A DNA stretch of 64,000 nucleotides from an uncultured Prevotellaceae bacterium (lineage in GTDB: Bacteria; Bacteroidota; Bacteroidia; Bacteroidales; Bacteroidaceae). This document shows, one piece after another, positions 1 through 7,338 of the stretch. Location: assembly GCA_902785945.1 (NCBI GenBank), contig CADAAR010000013.1, positions 1 through 64,000 of the forward strand. The letters run 5' to 3'. Numbering within the stretch: the stretch's first letter is position 1; each line of letters opens with the position of its first letter. A program made the translations under genes and the position numbers. The notes below the pieces were generated by a model that made no database searches, had not been told where the DNA came from, and saw nothing but the letters and a program-made list of their open reading frames with translations.

Positions 1-58
1 CTTGGAATACAAATCCAATTGCGCATAACTTTTCTTCTAGACTGTAACTGCGTTTCAT
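1..58 (-). CDS. IS3-type transposase orfA, N-terminal fragment
   Basis: The minus strand from ATG at 58 reads MKRSYSLEEKLCAIGFVFQ and runs off the left edge. A short basic start followed by Y-S-L-E-E-K-L is typical of OrfA (HTH) proteins of IS3 elements. Only 19 codons are visible, so whether the transposase is intact is unknown. It lies just inside the terminal repeat, as expected for an IS. Confidence 0.5.
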   Translation of the reverse strand, partial: MKRSYSLEEKLCAIGFVFQ

Positions 59-94
59 TTGAACCTTTAAGTTGTGTCCAACTTTCTGGGTTCA
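1..94 (-). mobile_element. End of an IS3-family-like insertion sequence (partial)
   Basis: Read on the minus strand, the tip TGAACCCAGAAAGTTGGACA (positions 94 down to about 75) resembles IS3-family terminal inverted repeats, which carry an AAAGTTGGACA-type motif. A short leader and an ATG follow at 58. Only one end is in the window, so neither the matching repeat nor a target duplication can be checked. The family call rests on this terminus plus the first residues of the orfA-like product. Confidence 0.55.
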
Positions 95-314
95 CTTCAT
101 TCTGATTCCCTTTCTTTTAACATGCTGCAAAGATAATACATTTCTATCAGATTTCCAAATTTTTTTTCATTGCCTGCTGGTATAATTTCTGTGAATCGTC
201 TGACAGTAGTTTTTTGTGTTGCCAAATTAACGGAAAAGTGACCGTAGAGTGTTAAATTACATCAAAAATGAAATTATGGCTGGTATTAGTATATGAAATA
301 ACACCCTTTTTTTG

Positions 315-322
315 TAACTTTG
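315..322 (+). promoter_or_regulatory. -7 box (TAACTTTG) for the 348 gene
   Basis: TAACTTTG fits the Bacteroidetes TAnnTTTG box and lies 25 bases before the ATG at 348. No clear -33 TTTG is visible. The rest of 95-347 is A/T-rich and holds no gene I can support. Confidence 0.55.
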
Positions 323-347
323 CAAGGTTTTTCACATTATCTTAAAA

Positions 348-1607
348 ATGGAGCAATCTAACTCAACTACATATAGATTGTTGTCTGGCATTGAACATAA
401 GATGGAAGTCTTATCATGCAGTCCTTGTCTGCTCTCAGTCAACTTGATGAGCATGAGTCTGGCTGTGGACATCCGCAGAATGGTAAGATATTCAAAGGGA
501 TTGCTTGAACAGTGGCAAGAATGTCTGCCGTTGGGTGATTGGCATGATGTGAACTTTGCTCTTTGGGGTAATAAGATGTGGGATTTGATAGGAAAAGCCT
601 GTGAAGTGTATCGTCTCAATAATGTGAACATCAATATTTATGAGTTTGAATCGGAGAGCTATCGTCAGTTCAAAGAGCTTCAAGACCAAATAGGACCAAT
701 TGACAACACACCCTTGCCAATGTCGAATTTCAGTTCGGCAGCAGTCGCCAGTATTCTGGTATGTGCTCTGCGCGAATTGAATGAGGTGATGATGAAGATA
801 AATGAATTTTTGAATTCTCCGACTGAGGATTTGATCAAGAGGTCGTATGATCAATGGGAAGCATGTTTCCGAAAGCACTATCTTGCAGATTGTATTAGGA
901 AATACCAAACATGGAAACTTCAGTATACACCAAGAACCTTGAAGAAACACTTGGTTGATCGTAGAAATAAGGAGCTGGAAACGTTTAAGACCTTGTTCAT
1001 TAATGAAGATGAATTTGAACTCGTTTATGATGCTGATCAGAAAATCATTGATATCGACGGATTATCGCGCTTCTTGTTCCTGCATGCTTATAATAGGTTT
1101 GGGGTCTCTTACATAGATCCTCGCCCCATGTTCAGTCAGAAGTTGCAATCGCTTTTTACCTTTGTTGAACTGTGGCAGCTTATGCAGTTTGATTTGCAGT
1201 CGTCGAAGAAGAGCCACGAGAAAGCCCTTCAGACAATCAATCCCACAGAAAACAAGGTAAGGGATCTTGTGAAAAAAGTGCACGATTTGGCGTCGGATGA
1301 ATGGAGTAAGCATCTGGCGGATCTGTGGAAGCGTATCTATCAGGAGTTCCATAATGAAATAGAGAAGGCTGGAAGTCACGAGAAATTCAAAGAGTTCAGC
1401 AAAAAGACTGTTTATTGTATCTTGGGCCATCTGAAGCAGAAAGGCGTTTATCAGAAGGTTAATAACGTGGCTTTTACCATAGCTCTAGAGGGTGATAATA
1501 ACGGCATGAGGAAATATATCAATAATGGACTAACTGAGTTAGAACAATCACTTGGTCTGCGAGTTGAGAGGATGATAGACAGGGAGTTAGCGGCTAAATC
1601 TGCTTGA
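348..1607 (+). CDS. Hypothetical protein, 419 aa
   Basis: I do not recognise this protein. It is soluble, lacks a signal peptide or membrane segment, and is rich in Leu, Lys, Glu and aromatic residues with long helical stretches, especially the charged C-terminal third (about residues 300-415). The start is supported by a TAACTTTG promoter 26 bases upstream and an A-rich leader. Its codons are visibly A/T-richer than those of the housekeeping genes further right, and it sits between an IS end and a primase/helicase module, so it is probably accessory DNA. A strong hairpin terminator follows, so it is a single-gene transcript. A regulatory or mobile-element role would be a guess. Confidence 0.8.
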   Translation: MEQSNSTTYRLLSGIEHKMEVLSCSPCLLSVNLMSMSLAVDIRRMVRYSKGLLEQWQECLPLGDWHDVNFALWGNKMWDLIGKACEVYRLNNVNINIYEFESESYRQFKELQDQIGPIDNTPLPMSNFSSAAVASILVCALRELNEVMMKINEFLNSPTEDLIKRSYDQWEACFRKHYLADCIRKYQTWKLQYTPRTLKKHLVDRRNKELETFKTLFINEDEFELVYDADQKIIDIDGLSRFLFLHAYNRFGVSYIDPRPMFSQKLQSLFTFVELWQLMQFDLQSSKKSHEKALQTINPTENKVRDLVKKVHDLASDEWSKHLADLWKRIYQEFHNEIEKAGSHEKFKEFSKKTVYCILGHLKQKGVYQKVNNVAFTIALEGDNNGMRKYINNGLTELEQSLGLRVERMIDRELAAKSA

Positions 1608-1644
1608 GAATTGGCCCTGATAGCTTGAAAGATAATTACGAGAT

Positions 1645-1689
1645 AGTTGCGTGATAGTTGATGATTGTTAACTATCACGCAACTTTTTT
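1645..1689 (+). terminator. Rho-independent terminator
   Basis: The 15-base arm AGTTGCGTGATAGTT (1645-1659) pairs perfectly with AACTATCACGCAACT (1670-1684), followed by TTTTTT. It ends the 348 gene. The stem sequence GCGTGATAGTT recurs at 1703-1713, outside the hairpin. Confidence 0.85.
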
Positions 1690-1763
1690 GTGCTGATTAT
1701 CAGCGTGATAGTTAATGATAGTATCTTTCCTTATGATCGTTTCTGAACACCATTTGAATACAC

Positions 1764-1771
1764 TACCTTTG
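1764..1771 (+). promoter_or_regulatory. -7 box (TACCTTTG) for the 1778 gene
   Basis: TACCTTTG lies 6 bases before the ATG at 1778, which implies a leaderless or nearly leaderless mRNA. This argues against the longer reading frame from ATG 1715, which would span the promoter. Confidence 0.5.
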
Positions 1772-1777
1772 CACCTG

Positions 1778-2260
1778 ATGAAAGAAGTAGTATTGCAGAT
1801 AGACGATTCGGCTTACAAGAAGTTCTTGGAGTTTATCCAGCTCTGCCCGTCGGTAGAGTTGGTTAGCACCAGTGAACTTGTTGATTCTAAGGATCTGCTC
1901 GACAAGTGCTTTTCGGCAACCATTTCTGAACTGCGTCAGGATAAGGTGTTTCGTACTCGTGGTGATTACGGCTATATTATGCTGGCCCTGAATGAGAATG
2001 CCGTAAAGGGGTTCTTCTTTTATTCGCCTCATGATTATATTTCATATCTGAAAGAATTGGGATTTGATCAACTACCTGGCCTTTCTACATTGTATGATAC
2101 CTTAAATAAGGTGTCGGGTCGTTATCCTGATTGGGAATATTTAGACCATCCGGATAACAAAGAAAAGCTAAGAAGAAATAACATTATTATTCGTTTTGTG
2201 AGTGCTTTCAATAGGGCTAAAAGAAAGCTTTCGGAAGGTTTTTCGGAAAATCAACCATAA
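1778..2260 (+). CDS. Hypothetical protein, 160 aa
   Basis: Unrecognised. It starts MKEVVLQIDDSAYKKFLEF. The first 40 residues resemble the small Bacteroidetes proteins whose strand-helix start is followed by an L-C-P-x-V-E-L segment (antitoxin-like or transcript-regulator-like), but the match is too weak to name a family. No signal peptide or membrane span. ATG 1715 would add 21 residues; I prefer 1778 because the only good promoter lies between the two. The C-terminus (about residues 120-160) is basic. It is A/T-rich like its neighbour, is monocistronic, and belongs to the left-hand accessory region. Confidence 0.65.
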   Translation: MKEVVLQIDDSAYKKFLEFIQLCPSVELVSTSELVDSKDLLDKCFSATISELRQDKVFRTRGDYGYIMLALNENAVKGFFFYSPHDYISYLKELGFDQLPGLSTLYDTLNKVSGRYPDWEYLDHPDNKEKLRRNNIIIRFVSAFNRAKRKLSEGFSENQP

Positions 2261-2623
2261 TCCGGAATGTTTTTCGGAAAGTAGAATTTTTATCAGGATA
2301 GGGTATTGATTAATGCCCTACCTTTGCAGTGTCGAAAGACAAAAAGTTCATTGAGGTTGCACCTCTAAAACGACTGAGCGTTCATTGACTTATTGAAACA
2401 AAGATTGCTGGGGTAGGCCTCAGGATTAACAAAACAATATGATTCGATTAGTGTTGTTCATAAATAGTTTTTGTTGTGGTTTTAATTTATTTGTGTCAAA
2501 GATTGCACTTTCTTTTCGAGTTTAGCGGTGAAGCGTCGCCGCACAGCCACTTGGTTCGGGAGAATAGAGTGGATTTTTCAAGAGAGTTAGTTCACATTAT
2601 TAATTATTAAATAAAAAAATATT
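2261..2623 (+). promoter_or_regulatory. Promoter and long untranslated leader of the island operon
   Basis: TACCTTTG at 2319-2326 should start transcription near 2333, leaving a leader of about 290 nt before the ATG at 2624. The leader begins with a small GTC-GAAA-GAC hairpin, has a second small hairpin (GAGGT-TGC-ACCTC, 2353-2365), and contains a possible 28-codon reading frame at 2439-2525 after an A-rich stretch. Long leaders of this kind often precede mobile-module operons in Bacteroidales, but I cannot assign a function. Confidence 0.45.
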
Positions 2624-3199
2624 ATGGCAAAAGAAAAAATTTGTGAGATAAATGTGGGAAAGCTGATGAGCGAGTATCACAACCTGAGTAACGAGATTCT
2701 GATTAAAGAGAGTTACTTTGAAGGTATAAAGCGAAGAATCGCCGAAGAAGTGGAGGATTACTTCAGTGATTATCGGGGAAAATATTATCGGATGAAATTT
2801 GATGGTAATACTTGTGATGAAGCAACGGTGCGAATCGGCAAGATAAAAGCAAGCTTCTGCTGTGACACTTTACATGTTACCTTCTACTTGGTTGTCAATC
2901 CTGATGATCTGAACAAGACCATCAAATGGACAGAAAAGGAGAAGAAACTGCTGGCTGAGGCAAAGAAGTACTGGAGGCATAGTGATTGTGATTGGTACGT
3001 TCAATATTTTAGTGAGCTAGAAGATATTTCTGATCAACTGAAATGCCTGAAGAACGAGGCTAGTCTAGTGGCAGGATATTTTTTTACCTTCAGTAAGGCA
3101 GAACTCATAAATGGGTACACAGTCTGCAAAGAGAATTATGTTCTGGGTGATCGTCATAATCAGCAGGTGATGTTGAATATGTTTGAGCGTAAAATGTAA
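2624..3199 (+). CDS. Hypothetical protein, 191 aa
   Basis: First gene of the apparent island operon (2624-7219). Starts MAKEKICEINVGKLMSEYH after an A/T-only leader. No recognised domain. The order is a helical N-terminus (1-50), a beta-rich middle containing FCCDTLHVTFYLVV (about 85-105), and a helical C-terminus; no signal peptide or membrane span. It lies 15 bases upstream of the Cys-rich 3215 gene, consistent with co-transcription. Position at the head of a primase/helicase module suggests a role in the same element; that is inference from context only. Confidence 0.75.
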   Translation: MAKEKICEINVGKLMSEYHNLSNEILIKESYFEGIKRRIAEEVEDYFSDYRGKYYRMKFDGNTCDEATVRIGKIKASFCCDTLHVTFYLVVNPDDLNKTIKWTEKEKKLLAEAKKYWRHSDCDWYVQYFSELEDISDQLKCLKNEASLVAGYFFTFSKAELINGYTVCKENYVLGDRHNQQVMLNMFERKM

Positions 3200-3214
3200 T
3201 TAAGGCATCGGGTT

Positions 3215-3550
3215 ATGAGAAATGAACACGGAATTGAAATTCGCGAATGCTGCGCTTCGTGTAAGCGTAAGGACCTGACGAGACTGATGGCGTCGAGGTT
3301 CTGTTTGCTGCATCAAAAGAAGGTGAAGCCCCGAGGCCATTGTAAAGAGTGGACCATGAGCGAGCAGATGGAAGCTGCTGGCTGGAGTGGGGGCAAGGTT
3401 AAGAAAAAAGCGTATCTGAAATATGTGCTGAAAGTGAGGGAAGACGAGTCTTTGGCTGACCAGCTGAAGGTTCAGATTCCACACAAGAGCCTCGCTGAGA
3501 TACGACGCGATTTTGAAGCAAAAAACGGCTCGATTTATGTAGAGCTATAG
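3215..3550 (+). CDS. Small Cys-rich hypothetical protein, 111 aa
   Basis: The N-terminal 50 residues hold Cys pairs (ECCASCKRKD, then FCLLHQKK and GHCKEW), giving a C-x2-C...C-x2-H...H-x-C pattern that looks like a metal-binding knuckle, probably zinc. The C-terminal half is basic and helical (residues 55-105). Such small zinc-knuckle proteins in mobile modules often bind nucleic acid, but I know of no named family here. It lies between the 2624 gene and a DUF3127-like OB-fold gene with short gaps (15 and 27 bases), so it is probably part of the same transcript. Confidence 0.75.
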   Translation: MRNEHGIEIRECCASCKRKDLTRLMASRFCLLHQKKVKPRGHCKEWTMSEQMEAAGWSGGKVKKKAYLKYVLKVREDESLADQLKVQIPHKSLAEIRRDFEAKNGSIYVEL

Positions 3551-3577
3551 TTATTAACAATTTAAATTTTAATTTTT

Positions 3578-3853
3578 ATGCAAACAATGTTATTGAAAGT
3601 TGTCAGCTGCGGGGACATGTTCTCCGTGAAGTCTGAAAAGGCCGAAGGCGGCCAATTGAACAAACGCCAGCTGGTTCTGCAGGAGCTGGGTGGCAAGTAT
3701 GAACCAACCTACGTGGTGACGGCCCTTGGGGATACGGCCACGATGGAATTCTCTGAAGGTGAGCTCGTGTTTGCTACGATGCGTTTTCAAGGCCGTGAGT
3801 ACAACGGTCAGAACTACATGGACATCGTTGCTACCGAACTGATTAGGAAGTAA
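3578..3853 (+). CDS. DUF3127-like OB-fold protein (putative ssDNA-binding), 91 aa
   Basis: The core around residues 28-90 contains NKRQLVLQELGG, then TYVVTALGDTA, then a C-terminal REYNGQNYMDI. It follows the Bacteroidetes DUF3127 pattern of an OB-fold barrel ending in a REYNGRWY-D-type strand. DUF3127 proteins are small single-domain OB proteins thought to bind single-stranded nucleic acid; that role is inferred from fold. It is preceded by an A/T-rich leader and sits in the same operon as a primase/helicase-like protein, which fits an SSB-like accessory role. Confidence 0.65.
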   Translation: MQTMLLKVVSCGDMFSVKSEKAEGGQLNKRQLVLQELGGKYEPTYVVTALGDTATMEFSEGELVFATMRFQGREYNGQNYMDIVATELIRK

Positions 3854-3953
3854 AAAAAAGTAATCGAGCGAAGGACTGGTGAAGGAAGTCATCGATGTGA
3901 AATAAATGGTACCAAATATTCCGACACACCTTCACTCAAAATTTCGCTAGATT

Positions 3954-4337
3954 ATGAAAAAAGATTTAAAGAAAGTATCGAGAAAAGTGACTGTCGACGG
4001 CTTGATGACGATCGGCAAGTTAGACAACGACCTGAATCAGGCGGACTTTGTGCCGTGTGAGGATGTGGAGGTAGAGCCTTGTATAGGCCGTTTCAAGGTG
4101 CAGATTCTGCGCAACGGCTATGTGTATCTGGAGCAGTTGGCCAAGAGAATCAGGAACAGTCCGTTGTTCCGATTGGCGCACAGCTCATTCTCGTATGGCA
4201 GGAACGCCATTTATTACTATAATTTCTATATCCCAGACAGTGAGGCAGAACGCCTTCCGGACTTGTTGGAACAGGAGGCTCACGAGGCTGCTGAGAGAGT
4301 AAGGAAGATGATAAGAGAGAAAGGAGGAGAGAAATGA
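3954..4337 (+). CDS. Hypothetical protein, 127 aa
   Basis: Unrecognised. It begins MKKDLKKVSRKVTVDGL, has a likely alpha/beta core (residues 35-100, containing RFKVQILRNGYVYLEQL and a Tyr-rich AIYYYNFYI strand), and ends in a charged helix. Its stop overlaps the next start (ATGA at 4334-4337), so translation is very likely coupled to the BT4734-like protein, suggesting the two work together or are made in fixed ratio. No signal peptide. Confidence 0.75.
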   Translation: MKKDLKKVSRKVTVDGLMTIGKLDNDLNQADFVPCEDVEVEPCIGRFKVQILRNGYVYLEQLAKRIRNSPLFRLAHSSFSYGRNAIYYYNFYIPDSEAERLPDLLEQEAHEAAERVRKMIREKGGEK

Positions 4338-6724
4338 TGACAGGACAATTAGCTGTTAACCCGAAGCATACGGGTGATCCTAAGAAGGACAACCGAGGCT
4401 ATGCAGAACCATTTACTTCGGAGCAGGTGGACGGCCTGCTCTCCGAAGGTTGGCTCAAGCAGATGGTGGCTGATATCCGTTCGGGTCAGGAAGAGAAGAA
4501 AGATGAGCTGCCTTATGCCTGTCCGCACTATGAGAGGTTCCGCAACAACCATCGCGCCCAGGCCGACATTATACCAGAGGCATTCACGTTTATGACGTGT
4601 GTGGATGTGGACGATAAGAAGCTGGTGAAGAAGGCCATCAAGCGTTCACTGGAACTGAATAGCGAAGAGGGTAGCGACTGGCAGGATATGGTGCTGCGCA
4701 TAGATTTCTCGGCACGTAAGAAGGTGCATATCTGGCTGAGGATGCCAGTCGGTAAGACCATCAGTGAGACGCAGCAATTGTTTTGTGATGAAATCGATGT
4801 GCCTTATGATGAATCGTGCTGCACACCAGAAAGGTTTATCTATCTGACGGGTATTGAGGAAGAGGTGTATCGTTCGGAGAATTGGCTGAAGCCATTAAGT
4901 GAAGAGGAGATCGAAGAGCGCAGAGAGGCGTTTCTGAACAGAGGCCTCGATGTGGATGGAAGGCCGCTGAAGAAAGAGGCTGGTCGCACACAGGGGACAG
5001 GGCCGCTGTACTCCGCTAGCTGCGCACAGACAGACCTGTCCCCATGTGCGACTGAGGTCATCGAAGCCAACGAGCGGACGAGGTTTATTTTCGATGAGTG
5101 TATGAAGGAGGCCGGGCTTGAGTTGAAGCACCTGAATGTGAAAGGCGGTCGACATAAAGCCTTGAAATCTATCCTGAGCGTTGGTGCTACACAGTTGTTG
5201 GAAAAATCGGAGCTTTTGGGTGTGCTTCAGGAGAAGATGCCGAATAACTGGCAGGATGATAATATCCAACAGTTGGTAAAGGACTTCTACGACAACTATA
5301 CCGACCCCAATAGGAAGATGTCTGTGTTTGAGCGGAAAGTTTTTTCGCAGAGCCTGAAGATGGAGGAAGTTGGCGGTCTTCGCACACAGGGGTCAGAGCC
5401 GCTGTACTCCGCAAGCTGCGCACAGTCAGACCAGTCCCCGTGTGCGCCGGAGATGCCGAAGAAGCTGCCGAAGCTGATTCAGCTGCTGACCTCGAAGACA
5501 CCGGAGATGTATAAGGCGGCGGTCTCTCATGCGGTGTTTCCTCCATTAGCTACGCATTTGTGCGATGTCAGGTTCTGCTATACCGACAATGTGGAACATG
5601 AGGCAACGCTCATGAACTGTCTGATGGCTGGAACGGGAGCCGGTAAAGGTTGTATCGACGAGCCCATTACACATATCATGGCCGATATCAGGGCGCGTGA
5701 TAGGGAGAATGAACGTCGTGAGGCCGAGTGGAAGAAGGACTGTCAGAAGAAAGGTGCCAACAAGGATAAGATGGTGCGCCCAGAAGGGTTGGTAATCCAG
5801 ATTATCGATGCTGATATGACAAAACCCGCTTTGGTAACCCGCATGGATGAGGCTGAGGGACATTTTGTCTATGTGAAGCTGAACGAGCTGGATTTGTTTG
5901 AGCAGCTGAAGGGGCAGACGGGCAAGCAGCACTTCCAGCTGATGTGTCTGGCCTTCGACCCGAGAGCGGAATACGGTCAGACGCGTGTGGGTACGCAGAG
6001 TGTGACAGCCAGACCGGAGTGTCGGTTCAATTGGAACGCTTGTACCACGATTCAGAAGGGTCGCAAGTTTTTCAGTCGGGTTTTGACCGATGGTCCGATT
6101 TCACGTATCAACTTCTGCACCATCCCCAAGGAGGAGATTGGCGGCGAGCAACCTATCTATGGCGTTTATGATGCTGAGTTTGACGAGAAGCTGAAGCCTT
6201 ACATTGACAATCTGGTGTCGGCGCGTGGCTTGATAAATTGTCCGCAGGCTTTTAAGTTGGCTCAGAAACTACAAGCGGAGTGTGCCGAGTTTGCAAGGTT
6301 GTCGCAGGATGAGACCTATTGGAACCTTTCACATCGCGCTATCGTGATAGCTTGGCTGAAGGCTTGTGTGCTCTTTGTTGCCAACGGGCAGGTATGGGAA
6401 AAGGCGATTGAGGATTTCGTCCGTTGGAGTCTGGCGTATGATATGTACTGCAAGATGGCTTTCTTCGGTGCCGATATCGAACTGGCCAATAATGCCGGAG
6501 AACGTGTTGGTCAACGTGGTCCACGCAACCTCCTGGAACTTCTGCCAGATGAGTTTACCCTTGAAGAAGCCAGACACGTGCGACAGCAGCAGGGGCTGGA
6601 TGCTAGTAAGAAAGAAACGATGCATATGATTCGTACTTGGAAGAGTCGCGGCTACTGCGCACAGCGCACAGAGCACAGTTTTCTCAAGAGCGAAAAATAT
6701 AGGCATAAAACAGAATCTAATTAA
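4334..6724 (+). CDS. BT4734/BF3469-family primase-helicase-like protein (VirE_N)
   Basis: This 796-residue protein matches the Bacteroidales BT4734/BF3469 family: an N-terminal VirE_N/BT4734_N domain (about residues 70-210, with MVLRIDFSARKKVHIWLRMP and ERFIYLTGIEEEVYRSENW), a helical middle, and a DUF3987-like ATPase domain from about residue 380. The nucleotide loop reads AGTGAGKG, a Walker A with Gly where Ser/Thr is usual. These proteins are thought to act in replication of mobile elements; the biochemical role is not established. Two near-identical 22-residue segments (R-T-Q-G...S-P-C-A) come from in-frame palindromic DNA elements at 4985 and 5381. The start overlaps the upstream stop; ATG 4337 is an equally possible start. 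Confidence 0.85.
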   Translation: MMTGQLAVNPKHTGDPKKDNRGYAEPFTSEQVDGLLSEGWLKQMVADIRSGQEEKKDELPYACPHYERFRNNHRAQADIIPEAFTFMTCVDVDDKKLVKKAIKRSLELNSEEGSDWQDMVLRIDFSARKKVHIWLRMPVGKTISETQQLFCDEIDVPYDESCCTPERFIYLTGIEEEVYRSENWLKPLSEEEIEERREAFLNRGLDVDGRPLKKEAGRTQGTGPLYSASCAQTDLSPCATEVIEANERTRFIFDECMKEAGLELKHLNVKGGRHKALKSILSVGATQLLEKSELLGVLQEKMPNNWQDDNIQQLVKDFYDNYTDPNRKMSVFERKVFSQSLKMEEVGGLRTQGSEPLYSASCAQSDQSPCAPEMPKKLPKLIQLLTSKTPEMYKAAVSHAVFPPLATHLCDVRFCYTDNVEHEATLMNCLMAGTGAGKGCIDEPITHIMADIRARDRENERREAEWKKDCQKKGANKDKMVRPEGLVIQIIDADMTKPALVTRMDEAEGHFVYVKLNELDLFEQLKGQTGKQHFQLMCLAFDPRAEYGQTRVGTQSVTARPECRFNWNACTTIQKGRKFFSRVLTDGPISRINFCTIPKEEIGGEQPIYGVYDAEFDEKLKPYIDNLVSARGLINCPQAFKLAQKLQAECAEFARLSQDETYWNLSHRAIVIAWLKACVLFVANGQVWEKAIEDFVRWSLAYDMYCKMAFFGADIELANNAGERVGQRGPRNLLELLPDEFTLEEARHVRQQQGLDASKKETMHMIRTWKSRGYCAQRTEHSFLKSEKYRHKTESN
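4985..5050. repeat. 66-nt palindromic element, copy 1, in frame inside a gene
   Basis: The left arm CGCACACAGGGGACAGG pairs with the right arm CCTGTCCCCATGTGCG with a single bulge. Inserted as exactly 22 codons in the 4334 gene. It matches copy 2 at 60 of 66 positions. Confidence 0.85.
5381..5446. repeat. 66-nt palindromic element, copy 2, in frame inside a gene
   Basis: Same length, orientation and codon phase as copy 1; six substitutions, two of which leave unpaired positions in the outer stem. It lies in the linker between the middle and ATPase domains of the BT4734-like protein. Confidence 0.85.
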
Positions 6725-6735
6725 ACATCATTATT

Positions 6736-7219
6736 ATGAATGAAGTAGAATTGAATAAACAAGCAAAGCTCTCCCCGCATTTTTCGCTGGGAGAGCTCAC
6801 CAAGACAAGTTATTATACGAGTGATGGGAATATTCCTTCGCATGTGGTGCGGTTGGCTGGAGATTCTGAGGGAGAGGTATAATCGGAAGAACGGAAATCT
6901 ATCGCTGGGGCCTGGCCCCGGTGATAGGTCGGAAGAGGAGATTCCCGTATTGATCTCCAGTGGCTATCGGAGTGAACAAGTGAATATGAAGTGTGGGGGA
7001 GCGAAGGGCTCGAATCACTTGACGGGCTGCGCCGTCGATATCAGGTGTCTGGGTCCAGAGCAGATGATACGCTATGCCTGTCTGCTGCTCGATACCGCTG
7101 ATGAAAACGGCTGGGTGTTCGATGAGCTGATTCAAGAGAAGCGCGGCACCACCTATTGGATTCACTTCGCGGTTCGCCCGAAGGACAATCGCCGCAAGAT
7201 TCTCTTTGATTGCAGGTAA
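6736..7219 (+). pseudogene. Peptidase M15_3 (D-Ala-D-Ala carboxypeptidase-like), frameshifted
   Basis: The first frame (6736-6882) encodes MNEVELNKQAKLSPHFSLGE...NIPSHVV and then stops at 6880. The next frame, open from before 6821, continues with CGWLEILRERYN, then SSGYRSEQVN, GSNHLTGCAVDIR and a C-terminal WIHFAVRPKDN. Together these are the N- and C-terminal parts of an M15_3 peptidase (SxGYRS, SxHxxGxAxDI, and H in WxHFA as zinc and catalytic motifs). The helix expected between HVV and CGWLE is missing, so a small out-of-frame deletion near 6849 broke the gene. Intact family members are muralytic, often encoded in phage or mobile modules. It follows the BT4734-like gene by 11 bases. Confidence 0.75.
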
Positions 7220-7226
7220 ACGAAAG

Positions 7227-7255
7227 CGACTCGCGGGAAAAGGTCCCGTGAGTCG
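7227..7255 (+). terminator. Hairpin, probable end of the island operon
   Basis: CGACTCGCGGGA (7227-7238) pairs with TCCCGTGAGTCG (7244-7255), 12 bp with one G-T. The following T-run is weak (TTCTCCTGTT), so termination may be partial. Confidence 0.6.
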
Positions 7256-7288
7256 TTCTCCTGTTACAAGAAAAAATGACGGGAAAAG

Positions 7289-7319
7289 TTTGTATATTCA
7301 GAAAAAAGTACTATCTTTG
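7289..7319 (+). promoter_or_regulatory. Consensus Bacteroidetes promoter
   Basis: TTTG at 7289-7292, a 19-base spacer, then TATCTTTG at 7312-7319: a textbook match. It decides the start of the DUF4421 gene, since the longer reading frame from ATG 7276 lies upstream of it. Confidence 0.85.
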
Positions 7320-7338
7320 TGGCAGAAATTGTAAAACT

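Noticed and set aside
2439..2525. 28-codon hydrophobic frame in the island leader
   Set aside because: A-rich upstream sequence is suggestive, but there is no second line of support; mentioned only in the leader entry.
6657..6685. Possible third partial copy of the 66-nt element (TGCGCACAG motif)
   Set aside because: Only nine bases match, no palindrome is present, and the residues fit the expected C-terminus of the BT4734 family.
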